Assembly (NCBI RefSeq): GCF_001640805.2
Contig: NC_066837.1
Location: 20,887,341-20,951,340, forward strand
DNA length: 64,000 nt
Reading direction: 5' to 3'
Source of the DNA: Lates calcarifer
Taxonomy: Eukaryota; Chordata; Actinopteri; Centropomidae
The notes beneath the pieces are model-generated. The model was not told the DNA's origin, did no database searches, and was given only the letters and a program-made list of their open reading frames with translations. Within the stretch, counting starts at the first letter, position 1. Each line of letters opens with the position of its first letter. Positions 29,401 to 42,900 of the stretch are shown here, piece after piece. Position numbers and translations under genes: made by a program.

Positions 29401-32400
29401 CATAATAAGGTTCTGATGAGGTAAAATTAAATTTAAACAAATTACCTCTTCTTCTTTTTTTCCTTCTTTTTAAAAGTATATTTTTCCAGGAAAGGACTGA
29501 ATGTTTAACATTTGCTATAAAAATAAAGTAAATTTACAAAGACCTGCAACACTGCTGGTAAACATTTCCAGGTCACAATTACGAAACTCTTTTGAAGAAC
29601 TAGAGGCCCCACAAAAAACACTGACATGACAGTGTCCTCAGGGGCACGTGTGTGTTTGTTTACAGTAGTGAGGGGTTCATGATTTAGAGAAGCGAAAGAG
29701 CTGGCTTTGCTCTTCTGGCCTCCACAAAGCCTGTGCTTATCGCTGATCATTGTTTCTGTACAGACGAGAGGCAGCGCCGTCTCATTAGAACAGTGGCTAT
29801 GGCTAGACTGGCAGACGTATGAGGAGAAAGAGAGGAGTGTGTGTGTGCGGGGGAAACCGAGAAGGAGAGTGAAAGGGTGAAGGGAAGTAGGTGGGGGGCA
29901 GGGCAGAGACATAACGCCCCCTTTAAGCCCACACAGAACTGTGAGAGTGGGACAGAAATGACTGGTGAGATCAAATGAGACAGTGAGAGGAGGGGGTGTG
30001 GGGTTGGGTGACCAATAACCCTTTGAGCGTCCTTCGCTGAGCTTGCATTTTGTGAGCACAGACAGACAATGACCAGAGATCTCATGTCTGTGCAGACTGA
30101 AAAGGAAAGAGCTCAAATACACACACACCACACACTAGCTCTCTCTAACACACCAACACATCAAACCACAGTGCTGTTCTCCTCTACTCCCCCGCAGATT
30201 GTGTCAAAACTCAAACATACCACCTCAAACACAAAATGTAGCTGACAAGTGTGCGAGATTAAATGAGATTATTGTATGACATGGATTTACTGTAGCCCTA
30301 GGAGCTTGCTTTATTGTTTGCAATAAATACTGACCCATATCTTCTAACAAACTTGAGTTTTTCTCAAGGTTTAAAGTAATTTTCTAATTTATATTCAGTA
30401 TTGTAACATGCTCACATTCAATAAACTGCTAACTGAGCTACAGGTGTACACATACACTTATCTCCACTTACCTGTGGGGCTCCAGGTGTGTCCAGGACCA
30501 GGTCGGGCAGCTCTCGGAGCAGTTTGTCAAAGGAGTTTTCCATGTCACTGCGGGAGAGAACGGACCCACATAAGTCAGCAAGCAGCCTGGAGGTGAGCTC
30601 CCGGTGACTGGCTTTGGCCTCCAGGGCCAGTGACACAGCCAGTGAGGGCACCTCGCTCCGCATGGGCCCCAGGTTCAGTTCTGCAAGCAGCTCCTGTATG
30701 TGGAAAAGAGTGTTAGCTTGGCATAGGTTTACGTCTTTATGCAAGTGTGTACTTTTCCAGTAGTTGTTACATTTTACAGCTCATGTAAAAAATAAGCAAA
30801 CATGTATATTCTGCGACGCATAAGCGCATGTTTACTGAGAGGCTGCTTCCTGCATGATGTCGGGGCACTTACTGCTACTTCATTTGTGTCTCCATGTTCA
30901 AAGTACTCTTGCACTATGGGGGTGACTGTCTTCTCAAAGACCCTCTCATCCAGTGGGGGGACCACAGTCTCATACACACAGTTCTCCTGTCAAAACAATA
31001 TCACATTGCAGGTCTAGTGTTTGCCATACTACACTAATGAGATTTTTTATTCTTATGCTGCGTAGACAAATAATAGAAAATATGTACAATAGGTTGCAAT
31101 TCAGTGCAGCCATGCCAAAATCTACACCTTCAAAAATGACCATACAACATCAACAAAGTCTTGTTGATAAAACAAATTAAACATGAGCTCCATGTACGAA
31201 ATTTTTGTTGCTTGTGCATTGGATTTTCCAAGTGATCACGCTACTCAAAAAACTCAACACTCTGCAGTCATTACCTGAGCTTCATCATAGTTGGGGTCTT
31301 TCTCATCTACCTCCTCTGGCTCATAAACTTCACCAGATCGGCCCCAGACGCCTTTGCCTCCAGCCCCACCTGTGGACAGTGGTCAGTGACACTGTTAGAC
31401 ATGATACCTGACAACACCACAGTTGATCGTGTTAAAGCAATATGGCAATGTCCTTTTCAAAAGATTTACTGACCGCATATCTTGGGTTACCCAAAACATG
31501 ACTTCTTTGCGAGGAAAAAAAAAGAAGAAAAAAGCATCTTCACCTTCTGTTTTATAGTTCACAGTTCATGATTACTAAGGAAAGAAAATGTAGTAGCAGC
31601 TTTTGTGAGCATTAGGGGCTCCTCACATGATGTCCCTGAAATACAACTTCTAAAAGCCTTTTCAAAGCAAACATAATAAGAGGGCTAGTGTGTAATGAGG
31701 GTTACAGAATATGAGAAACAAAAACAGAGCGGTGGTGCTGATCTATACCAGAGAACCATCTTGCAATTCATCAAGTATTTTTGTTACATCTCTCACATTA
31801 AAAAGCTTTGAATTCTAGGCTTTTTGTTGATTTCCTTGTTGTGAGCCATTTTGGCTAAAATGCCCACATAGCTGCTAAAAACTGAGGCTAGTTTAAGACA
31901 ATTCCTTGGCAAATTTTCAGAATTCACTAAAAGCCTAATCACCCCCATGCTGTTAGAGGGGTGGGGCTCCGTAAGTTTTTTTTTGTTGTCCTAAGCATCA
32001 TCAAAGACGTCCAGACTGTTTTCAAGTATGTGTGATATTATCATTATAGGTCTTAGAGTCGAGTCGCACTGATTTGTGAAACAGTCAAAAAAATTAAATG
32101 CATTTTAACAAAAGGTCAACCAGTAGGACTGAACTTTACACTGAGTGAGCAGGCAAATGACTCACTCTGAACCACACTGTAGATTTTAACAGATATCTGA
32201 ATCCCCATCTATCTGACTTCCTTTTTACAAACAGCAAAAATCTCATGTTTATAACATTAGTTTGACTTCAAGATGGTCTTGTCAAGTGGTCAAAAAAGCA
32301 ATACTATAGTTGTTATAGTAATGTTACTAATGTTATATGGATCACTCTCTTTGTGTGTGATGTCTACCATTTTCCATGATAGATTTTGTAATCCACAGAC

Positions 32401-34507
32401 CCAAACATGCTGTGATATAATCCCTCTATTTGGGGGTGGGGGTAGGGCAGGGGGTGACACCTTTGTACATGTTACACAAACAAACATCTGCTGGGTCGAA
32501 GGCCAGCATCAACAGATTGCAGACAGTTTAAGAAGCCCAATACCTAAAGCAGCTTGTGTGACATGCTTTAAAACCTCCATTAGTCCTGTCCAGTATGTCA
32601 CATACTGTATAACATGCCTCCATATTTAGCACAGCCCACATTGGGTGTGAGAACCTATCCCGCTTCAGTCTTAAAACATTGTATACTCTAGTCTGTGCTC
32701 ACTAGAGATTCTGCACATCCACTGCATTTGTCCTACAAAACTGCAATGCATGAACTTTTAATGTAGGAGAGCTCACAGCTCAAATTACAGGGGCACCACG
32801 GGCATGGCAGATCTGTTATGTAACCAGAAAAACGAACAGTCACTGTGCCAAGAGAAACTACACTTGCTCCAGTTTTACTGCCCATGGGAAGAGCAAAGTG
32901 ACTAAACTGTACTGCAGTCTGTAGGGACAAGTAGGCACTCTATGCTTACATCGCTAAATGAAGACCCACAGTGAGAGACAGTCACTATCAGAAGTTGTTG
33001 TTGACATGCTAAATTCTGATCTATCTATATATTTCTGATGTGACAGTTAGGGGCCAGGAGAAGGCAGGTCAGAGGACCCATCTTTGGCTTGGTATATAAA
33101 TTGGATAAGGAAACACACTAAGGCATTATGCAACATTTTCAGCTGAATGCCTAATGCTGTTATCAGGGGTGTCACACACAATACCAAAGTAAATATCCAT
33201 AGCACTGTGCCCTGGCACACATGATCGTCTAACTTCAGCAACACAAAGACAGATGACAAATTTGACAAAGTCAAACACATGACAAATAAATGATCAATAA
33301 GCTTTATGGAACTAATACAATTTTATGTAACCTTAAGAACTACTTGAGTGTCTCTGTAGACACTCATGGGACTCTAAAAGGTCCAGTTACATCACATCCC
33401 AAAAGCAACTTCTGTTACACACATTTAACCTATGATGGAAATTTCCACAAAAGCTTGCCTGAGCAGATGGCACGAAAACAGTGTTTTGAAATGGGTGTGA
33501 GCTGCTCAAGATCACCTAACCATTTGTTTACATGCTAATTGGTTTATGGTTCCAAGATGGGAAGCCACCAGGTGATGACAACAGCAAGTCACACAGTGAT
33601 GAATGCCTGCTTCCCCTTTGAGGCATTGGGCACTGAAACACCAGTAGCTCTTTGATTAACTTTTACTCTCCTGTAGTAATGACTAGCAAAAGGTTGTCCT
33701 TTGAAACTGACACATTTGGTATCTCAGCTTTACATGATAGCACAACATTATTTCACTGTTTACTGTACTGACTCAAAACTGTCTTACCTTTCTTAGGCAG
33801 GCCTCTGCCCTTGCCCAGTCTGGACTTTCTGTCCAGTAGTTTGCTCTTGGGGCTAGTGGGTGCCGCAGAGGTTCCCCTGATAATTTCCCCGTTATCACTA
33901 AGGGAGTCCCCCCTGCCAGAGTCCCTGGAGGAGTTCTTTCTCAGCCTCCGCTTGGCCTTCGCCTTGAGACGCGCCTCGTGGATGCTGGTGCTTGACGAGG
34001 ACAACCAGTTGCCATTAATCTCATTGTTTATGTTTTTGTTGGAGATGGCCGATTTGCCATTGTCTTCATCTCCAGATGCAAAAGAGTCACTCAGGTCGTC
34101 AGCCTCTGTGGGATTACATGCAAAAATGGCGGAGAGTTTATGTCTGAGCTGACAATGAGTAAGGAGCTTTTCTGTGAAGAACAGATCAAGGAGACTGGAG
34201 TTGATACCCACATTCATACTTATTTATATTTATGTGGGTCATGTGCAAATACGGCAAGGAAAAAAAACACAACATTCAATTTCTATCTGCAGTCGCCCAT
34301 TAAATGTAGCACGAGCAGCAGAATGAAATAACGCAAATGCAACATGACAAAACCTGCAGGCAAGAAAAGAAGTAATGAACCACTTCCGCGTGAAAAAGTC
34401 CCAGTGCCCCAGATCAGATACAGCTGATGGAGCATTTAAATCGCTGTGACTGGCTCCTACTTACCCACAGGGTTTGCGTTCAGCCAGGCCTCGCAGTCAG
34501 TTGCCAT
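26407..34507 (-). CDS. pdcd4: Programmed cell death protein 4 (complete, 11 coding exons)
   Basis: Tumour suppressor that binds eIF4A through two MA3 domains and blocks its helicase activity in translation initiation. Coding exons: 34507-34465, 34105-33788, 31369-31275, 30986-30873, 30693-30472, 28961-28864, 27892-27778, 27244-27137, 26961-26851, 26727-26588, 26467-26407. They total 1425 nt, 474 codons plus TGA (human 469). The N-terminus MATDCEAWLNANPV differs from human. Then come EADDLSDSFASGDED, the basic stretch AKAKRRLRKNSSR, and the beta-TrCP degron DSGRGDS. MA3-1 spans about residues 160-285 (VYETVVPPLDERVFEKTVTP onward) and MA3-2 about 325-450. The tail GRKRFVSEGDGG keeps the basophilic phosphosite (human Ser457). 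Every joint is GT-AG and in frame. Teleosts carry a and b copies; which one this is was not decided. Confidence 0.97.
28962..30471 (-). other. pdcd4 intron between the MA3-1 exons
   Basis: 1510 bp, GT-AG. The middle (about 29650-30010) is richer in G and C than the flanks. A 208-codon minus-strand frame here lacks any family features and is low-complexity (Ser/Leu/Pro), so it is not called as a gene. There is no other content. Confidence 0.6.
31370..33787 (-). other. pdcd4 intron of 2.4 kb
   Basis: GT-AG intron between the exon of the basic region and the exon encoding GAGGKGVWGRSGEVYEPEEV. AT-rich, no exon-like block or repeat recognised. Confidence 0.6.
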
Positions 34508-35160
34508 GTTTTACAGTAGAAAAGAGATTTTGCAGCAGGACAGCGCGCAAAAAATGAATTCCAGAGAATACCTATAATATTGAAGAGGAAACAGAGATGT
34601 AATAAGCAGACAAACGTTAATAACATGCCCAGACAAGGTAACATCTTCCCCTCCCCCTATTCATTCAAAGTCACACTGTTGATAAACAATGGCTGCTTGA
34701 CGCTGTGCTAGCTTCAATGTTCACTGTCAAAGGAAGGAGCTGCGTCAAAAGACCGAACCCCAGGGTATCTTATCGCACGTATAAGACGACTGATACTTGT
34801 AGACAAATCAAAATCTGCAGTTTGTAGTTTGTTTAGCCATTTTAACACATCGCCGAGTCGCCGTTTATTCGCCATGGAGACCCTAACGTCAGTGAAAGAT
34901 AAAAATCAAATACGAGCACAGAGTACGCTAGTTCGCTATGCACCTTCAAACTACATCGTTAAAACAGTTAAATCCTTAACAACAGTGTCATTGAGACACA
35001 CATTTCTATCTCGCTTACTGTGTTGGTTAAACAACTCACAGGAAACTCACTGACCGTCTGTTGTGTCCAAGCCTCGAACTCCGACACGAACACTGTTTTT
35101 GTTATATCTACCCAGCAACGCAAGCACGTAGTTCAGTGTTTTCCTTCTCTGATTGGCTGG
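34508..35160 (-). promoter_or_regulatory. pdcd4 5' UTR, first intron and promoter
   Basis: Before the ATG (34507) a pyrimidine tract and ATTATAG|GTATTC give an acceptor at 34572/34571. A donor GGTCA|GTGAGT lies at 35051/35050, so the noncoding first exon would end at 35051 and the first intron would be 35050-34572. A CCAAT box (minus strand, 35152-35156) lies upstream with CpG-rich sequence, placing the start near 35075-35100. Coordinates of the start are inferred. Confidence 0.5.
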
Positions 35161-35884
35161 AGGCACATGGGTTTTTAAAACAAGGAACCAATGAAAATGC
35201 AACACGGGATTTTCTTCTCGCATGTTCTGTAGGTCTGTGTTGTTTATAAAGGGCTGCCCCCTATCGTTAGTACTCTAAAACTACACCCTGTATTATGGAA
35301 TATTACTATTTATGACATCAGCCACAACATACTGGTGAATTAATGATGATGGTGACCGTTATTGTTTACTGTCAAATATTTTTGATCTGTTTTTCTGGCT
35401 AAATAATGTTAAACTGACTGAAACTAATTAATCGAATGAACTAACTTCTTGTTTGCTCACTTAAGAATATAATGCTTTGTTAACATATTGTGTGAGTAAG
35501 CAAACTAAATGTATGACAGTGAAAATAATGGTAAAAATGGCAAGAATTTGAGCAGGATTGAGCAGTAATGTTAATAGTCCATCCATACAAAAACAATTAA
35601 ACTGACTTTTACACATGCACATGATTTATACTTACACATGTAGTTTTGGCACCCTGGCATGTTTTTGCCTCACCACTTGGGGGAGCTCTTTTACAACAGA
35701 CCCATTTAAAGTCCTAAGGTGGTATAGAAAATGGATGGTGTACTGTACCCTGTCTGATTGTATAACCATTATATAATGTTGCATATACTGTATATCAGAT
35801 TATATATGATGTTCACTTGAGAAAAAAGCACTTCCAGGCTCTACAACATGATGTGTATTCTTTGAAACACTAATGAGGCAACTT
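35161..35884. other. Spacer between pdcd4 promoter and rbm20 3' end
   Basis: About 0.7 kb, AT-rich. A CTCF-like GCCCCCTATCG (reverse core) lies at 35255-35265 and CCACTTGGGGGAGC near 35672. TATAGAAAATGGATGG near 35724 is a phrase often found at the ends of fish SINE/L2 copies. No gene. Confidence 0.4.
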
Positions 35885-36968
35885 AAACACTTGAAACATT
35901 TATTCAGTATTTTTTCCATCAAAAAAATTATATGAAAAGTTTGTCAAAGAAAACAACACTATCACTGATCACAGGATCAGTATTCACAGTATACAAAAAG
36001 AGAGTCTGGCTTGATTATCCCTCTGAAACAAGTCACTGTAACATGAAACACTGTATTTTTAACTCTGATAAATTAAACACATGGTCCAGTTTAAGGTCTT
36101 CAATATTTAAGGCATTATAGGTTGGCAGATATGACTGAGATTGTCTGATGAATTGAAGTAATCAAAAAAATAAAGATCTTTAGCATAGTTGCATCATTAT
36201 TAGTCCAAATGATGTACATTTTTACCTGATAGATGATGTAGTGCAGAAACAGGCACAGGATAAAATAAAAACTGCAGGAGCCTTTAAAGCCCAAGATATA
36301 AATAAAAATGTAAATGTTGTGTACCGTGCTATACATTGAAATCTTTTCAATAATTACAACAAACCTGAGAATCTGCCTCAGCTTTTTCACTGAGGAAAAA
36401 CATTCTTTGACGCATATTTCAAGTCATTTTACAGTGATAAATGTATCATTGTTGCTAGGATAATGTACAGACCAAATTAAACATGAGGTTATCGCATGAG
36501 AATAACTGATTTAAACTCTGAAAATTGACTAAAAATGGACTAACATAAGCCCACACTATATAAGTTTGTCTTCTCATTAGTTAGACATCATTGCAAATAT
36601 ATTTCCATTCCAAAAAATAACAAATTAATTCACACACAACCCAGTTAAATAAGAAGTAAGAAAATTGATAAACTGAAAAAAAAAAATAATAATAATAAAA
36701 TAAGTAAGTATTGTAGCCTTACTATACATTACACTTTAGGTATGTACAATATTGAGAGCATCTATGGCTGGGATTGTCAGTGCCATTTTAGACATTCAAG
36801 CATCCCTCAGCCCCAAAAAATCAAAACCAGTGCAATTGTCCACATGCTCTAGCTTCCATGTGTCACATTATCCATGCTGTAGTTGACCATAGCTTGGCAC
36901 CATCAGCTAACATACAAAAATCTCGCCTCTGTTGTTCACTGTACAAGAGGTGAGAGGTCACAATGATG
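35885..36968 (-). other. rbm20: rbm20 3' UTR with poly(A) signal at 35899-35904
   Basis: It follows the TGA at 36971-36969. Minus-strand AATAAA at 35899-35904 is followed by TGTTTCAAGTGTTT, a fair GU-rich downstream element. This gives a UTR of about 1.1 kb. No other AATAAA in a better setting was seen closer to the stop. Confidence 0.5.
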
Positions 36969-39900
36969 TCACTGTGCAGCTGAGGGCTCAGAAAGTGCGT
37001 CCGCCAGACTTTCCTGTGCCAGCTGTGAGAGATATTTCTGTGGATGAGTGGGAGAAAAGAAAAAGTAAATATCTGCAATACACAATATAGCTGATATATA
37101 TACAGTATAGTATCCACAAACAGACACTGTGCATGATTTGACTGCACAAATGTCTTTTATAAGGTCAAGTGCTTTCTCCAAACTAGAACCAAAACACTGT
37201 ATCTACCCTAGCAGTTCCACTGAGATAAAATATATCTTTGTCATAAGAGGAAAGAACAAGAAAGTAGAAACTCAAATGTCAGCATTGTAGAAAAAACAAC
37301 TATCTTGTCAGTCTTTTCCACCTCCAGCATTGTGCAGGTAATCATGTGATTTTACTTAACACTTTAGGTGACTTAAAATGTATAAAAACAGTTTTCAGTT
37401 GATCACGATCATCAGTAATCATCAATACTTTTTCATAGAATTTTCAACAAATACAGTTATGAACTGAAATCATAATCTGTTGTGTGTTAGGCATCTGCAT
37501 TCAATATCAGCAACAACCAGCTACAATCTGAAAAATATCAGCATTAGCCCCCCAAAACCTGTTGATAAAACAATAGCTTGAGTTAAACATTGGAGAATGG
37601 AAGGGGGCTCAATATTGAGATTGTTTGTTTAGTTTTTTGTTTTATACACTAGTTAAAGAAAAAAAATTATGCTGTGTTGAATTTTAAGCTGACACTACAC
37701 ATAAATTATGATATTTGATTTCAAAAAAATTTTCAGAGTGAGCAAAAAAAGCACAATTCTAAATTTGAATTTGTTATAATTATGGACATATAAATTTGCA
37801 ACAAGACACAAGATAATCAAAAAATATTGAGTGTTAAGGTTCAACTGAGTAGATGATAAATTAAATTAAATTAAATTAAATCTGTGGTCAAAAGAAACAG
37901 AAACTGTAAAGTAAAACTATTAAGCACCAGGACACACACACACACACACACACACATACACACACACACACACACATCTTTGACAGACAGCACAACTGTT
38001 TTAAACAGTTTTTTTCTTCTTGGAATGTAATCCATCAAATGTTAGGGAATCGCCGCTCCTCTAGCTCCTCAGCTGTGCTGCCGGGGACGAGAGAAATGCA
38101 AGATGGCTTGGTGCTGAATGGCCAATAATCAGAAACCTAATACAGTTTACAGGCAAGTGTGTGTTTGTGTGTGTGCTAAGATGTATCAGTATATATTGCT
38201 GTGTTTGTCTAAGTTTGTGTTTGTCCATCTGACTGCATTCATGTGTGTTAATTTTTTTTTCTCCAAACAGTACTAACAGTATTAATGATCAAAATTAATA
38301 TCATATAAATAAACTATGCATTTTCTGCTGATTGAGTATTCAATTATTAAAGTGATCGTTTTAGCAATATTGTGCATTTTGCCAAATTACAATCTATCAA
38401 AATACACAGTACACAAAAACTGACACAGTTTATACCATACAGTACCTTAGTGAGCGTCACACTAATTTTATCCTCATGTTGACTGATGAAAAACACAGCA
38501 TTTGATAAAAATGAGTCAGATTTATCTCCAAATAAGACAAACATAAGAGGAAGGGCAAAGAAAAATTTAAATATGCATGTATTTTATGTACTATATGTAC
38601 TGTATGTGCTGCATATGAAACAAAGAGATTACTCACCAACCCAGCAACAGGTGGTGTAATCTCTTGATTTTTGCTACTGGACCACACTGACTGTGGACCA
38701 CACCAGCAGTGCCCTCAGTACAGTCGAGTGTGCAGGCATACAAATTAGAATTTTTCACACTACACCCGCCAATATAAACAGAATGACATCAAATACACAC
38801 GCAGACAGTTGTGTATGTGCCTTACATGCACAGTCACACATCTCCTGAAGTTCAAGGAGGAAAGGCTGAATAAACTGTGGAACTGTTTAATTCCAGATTA
38901 TCATCTTACTCCTTCCTCGTCATCATTGTCATCATCAGCCGAAGGACCGGTGTGTCACTGTGCGGTGTGTACCTGTAGGTTCCTGTAGTGTACGGTGCTG
39001 CGGCAGTGTGTCGTCTTTGCAGTCTCCTCACTGGTATAGAACAGTCCGCAGAGTTTACAGTAGAAGCCAGTTCTTGGCACAATGAACTCCACCCCTATGA
39101 GACAGTGAACATGACAATTAGAAATCACTCCCAGAAATCAGTACAACAGATGGTGCTCACAAAGGGTATTTACAGCAAATCCTACTTAAGATGATACTGA
39201 ATCCATCTGATTAAATGCTGCATTTTGTGTCTTACTGAAAATGACAAATTTGAAACCAGATTCAAGTATATATATATATATATATATATATATCCAGTTT
39301 CATCTATTAACTATACATTTGTTTTTCTCATTGATTCACATTTTTTCTTATTTATTCACATGACTCTGTCAGTGTGTGTGTGTTTTCTAATACAATTGTC
39401 TTATTTTGATTAGATGACATTAGACAGCAGGAGCAAGTATGCGCGTTATTTTAAGTTCTTCAACAACACACTGTTTAGGTGAGTGCATGTCAACAACACA
39501 TACATGGCTGTCAGAATTCATGTTCCACATCAATGTGACATTAAAAGAATAGAAAGATGGCAACAACAATAACCAGATGACTCTTCAGCGTTATATTTGT
39601 CCCAGCCATGGTATCAATGGACACAGTTTGGTCTGGACACACACACTCACTCTTGGGGCATCATACAACTTAAATAGCCACACAGCTCATGGCACACATA
39701 GCTCTTGAGTCTGTGCTGTTGGTCTATTGTTGCCACGCTGCACCAGGGCTTATGTAAGTCTCCGTGCAGCAGGCCCAACACAGGCCATGTGCTTGGCCAT
39801 GTCATTCTAGCCCTAATGATAATATAAATACTCATCTCTCCGGGGTGCATTTCACAACCTGCTCTCAGAAATAGGTCAGCAAGTGGCCAAGCAATTCCAG

Positions 39901-42900
39901 TCAATTAGAGTGCTAATGCAACAGGTTGTCAGTGCACTTATTAATGGTGTTCGTGATAACACTGTATCTTTAGGACTAAGACCACAGGCTCAAGACTCCA
40001 TGAACCTGGACATCTGTAATAACGATTAAATATAGATCAGTCCGGGGACTGCTGGGCTGAATCCAGCCTGAGAAACCTGATTCTCTGATTCTTATCATTA
40101 TTGCTGCTGCTCAGTACATCTCATGTAAGCAGATATTTGCTGACAAAATAGGAACCGTGCTGTCTATGTTTTAAAATTCTCAAGGATTTTACCCATTGTC
40201 AGTGTAACACTGAATAAAAATGACAGAAAAGAATGAAAATAAAATGTGTTATGCTTACCCAAAGGGATACTGTGTTCACTGACAGCTTTGTCTTGCTCAC
40301 GAGATGGTGAGGGGGCCTCAATCTCTGTGAAAGGCATATAACTTATGAGAATGACAGGATGCACAAAATCTCCTTAGAATTTGTACTTTTCCTTGACAAT
40401 ATATTTTTAGTAATAAGTTTAGGACAATACATAGTGTCAGGAAAAAAATCTGTTTAGTTTCCTTGTAACAGTCATCCCTGCAACTGATGTATATACTCTG
40501 TAGTCTAATACAAACCTACTGTTTCAACTGCTGACCATTCTGTTGTCCTCTGCGTTCTATGTAAAACTCATTTATTTATTCATTCAGAAAAAAAAACAAC
40601 ATCATTGATCAGATTTTAGAGCTCACTGGGAATTCACGTCAGTGGCATGTAAGCACTTCAGAAGCACCAATCTGTTTATTCCACATCATCTCTGACCTCA
40701 GTTTGGATGTCTCTGTCCTCAAAACCTGCTGTTTGTCAACAGCACAGTGCCTGAGGAGCAAAGAGGACAGCGGCCAAGCAAACTGTCTTCAGCAGAGTGA
40801 CTAATGTGAGAAAATCATCCATTCATCCATTCATTGAATTTTGCCAGATGTGGATGTAGGACCAAAACATTGTTAATTAAGTGAGTACCAGTGATGGAAG
40901 TGGGCAGGATTTTTGCCTTTTGTTCTCAAGTTATGAGTTTTTGATCCCACACACCTGTTGCTCAGACTTTAAGATGTGCAAGAATATTTTCTGTAATCAC
41001 CTCGTGGAGAAATGTTAATATTTTTTATGTAAGCTCCAAGAAGAGTGAATAATACAGCTTTGTTATTTATTTCATTATGCCTATATTGAAATCAGAATAC
41101 TTATAATAACACTTAAGGCATTGATTAATTAATATTGATGCCATTAATAAGTATAGATATAATTTGTTTGAGTTGGCAAGATAGATGAGAAAAAATGGAT
41201 TTGGAGCCAGTCAGGAGACTCAGAGTCTGTGTGAACTGCTACATTTGATAACATGGAAGCACATCTGCTCCATGATTCAGGCCAGTAACTGTCAATAAGA
41301 AGAATTCAAAAGACGCTTTCTTTGTGGATTAACCTAAAGGATGTTTGTGTAACAATTAATTGGACCCTGAAGGAGATCTGTATAATATTTCTTGTATGGA
41401 AAGTACCTTTTTTAAGAATGCCATCCTTGTGTTGTGCCCCATTAGTGATTGTTTCCATGACCTGTCCTTCTATCTGGGTCTTGCTGTCCTCTGGTACTCT
41501 AACGTGATTTTCCATTGGCTCTTGTAATGGCCCACTGTTGGTCACTTTATCCTCTAAACATGTCTCCTCCAGTGCAGCCTTGAACTCCTCACTGGGGAAG
41601 TCACTAATGTTAGTGACTGGCAGCTCAGGAGGCACTTGTTTGAGGTTCTGCTCTTCAGGACTGGTTACAGTTAAAACATTCCCTGCTTTCTCAGTTACAG
41701 CTGTTTCAGTCTGGTCTCCAGCATCCCCACAGGACTTTTCCTGGTTAGACTTCTTGTTAAATGTCTCCTTCACCTCCAGGGAAGAGGTAGGTGGTGACAC
41801 ATGCTCCTCGACTGCTTCTTCCTCCACAGGCTCTTTGGGGCAGGCTGCGTACTCTTCCAACTCAGGAAGGTCTGGCTCAATAATGGAATCATCTTCTCCT
41901 CCCACTTCATCAACAGTGACCAGTTCTTCCATGTTCTTAGGATACCAACACTCCTCATCAGTATCAACTCCACTTTCCCAGTCCTTCTCCTAGGGAAATG
42001 GATTAAGACGATAACAGTTAATCTTTACAGTTAACCTGTGGGGTGAAATAAGGGTCTGAGGGAGACAGTGAATGTGTCATACAGACTAAAATGTTCACTT
42101 ACAGTGTCTCTATCTTTACTGCATTCAGTAGCCTCTTTTGGTTTATCACTTTGCTGAGGTGAAACAGATTTTTCTTTTGACTGGCAATCCTGAGAAAAAT
42201 GTTGACTTAGTTATTAGAAGAATACATCACATAAAGCAGGTATACAAAACAATGTGCATTTATAAAATTTACTCACAGTATTCTCAGTGGCATTTTCTCT
42301 CTCGTGTTTTTCTGCAGTGGTGTGTCTCCTGCTTGACTTTTTGCTCCTGCCCCTTCCTGGTGAACTCTGCCTCTTTTCTTCTGATGTTCTGCAAAGTTGC
42401 TCTTCACTCATCTCATAATCAGAATGCCTCGACCTGCCATGGTAGTCACCACCATCCCTCCTCCTTGGCTTTGTATCATGCCTTTGGTACGGAGGTCTGG
42501 GCAGTTTGTCTGACTTGTACATTTGTTCTTTCATGTAGAAGTCATCCTCCATGTTCCTGTAAGAGCTGAAGGACATGCCTTGAGGGCTGCCTCGTGGGTG
42601 CCAGTCTCTGTTGCCCCTCATCCCTTCACCCCCCCCTCCTCCTCCACCTCCTCCTCGCTCATCTGCTGATCTCGAGCTGATGTGATCCAAGGGTTTCTGG
42701 TAGGCCTTCCGACGGTCAGCTGCCCGTCCGTTAGGCCGATCATCATCCACACTTCCCCCATTCCTCCACGGGTCATCTCTCTCCCTTTCGTCCTCACCCC
42801 TTCTTAAATTTGCTGTCCAATCCCAAGAGCCCCGGCAGGGTCCCAGGCCATTGCTGCCTCTCTCTGGACCTCTGCATGGTCCCCCCTGGGGGCTGTGGGC

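Noticed and set aside
29505..30131. Minus-strand 208-codon frame in a pdcd4 intron
   Set aside because: Low-complexity Ser/Leu/Pro text without domain features, splice context or homology I recognise. Open by chance in a CT-rich stretch.
37932..37976. CA and other arrays as possible CRISPR-like repeats
   Set aside because: They are simple microsatellites without unique spacers, in a vertebrate genome.
41538..41993. Plus-strand 151-codon frame
   Set aside because: Antisense of the acidic rbm20 exon 11. Serine-rich because GAA/GAG read backwards give TTC/CTC.
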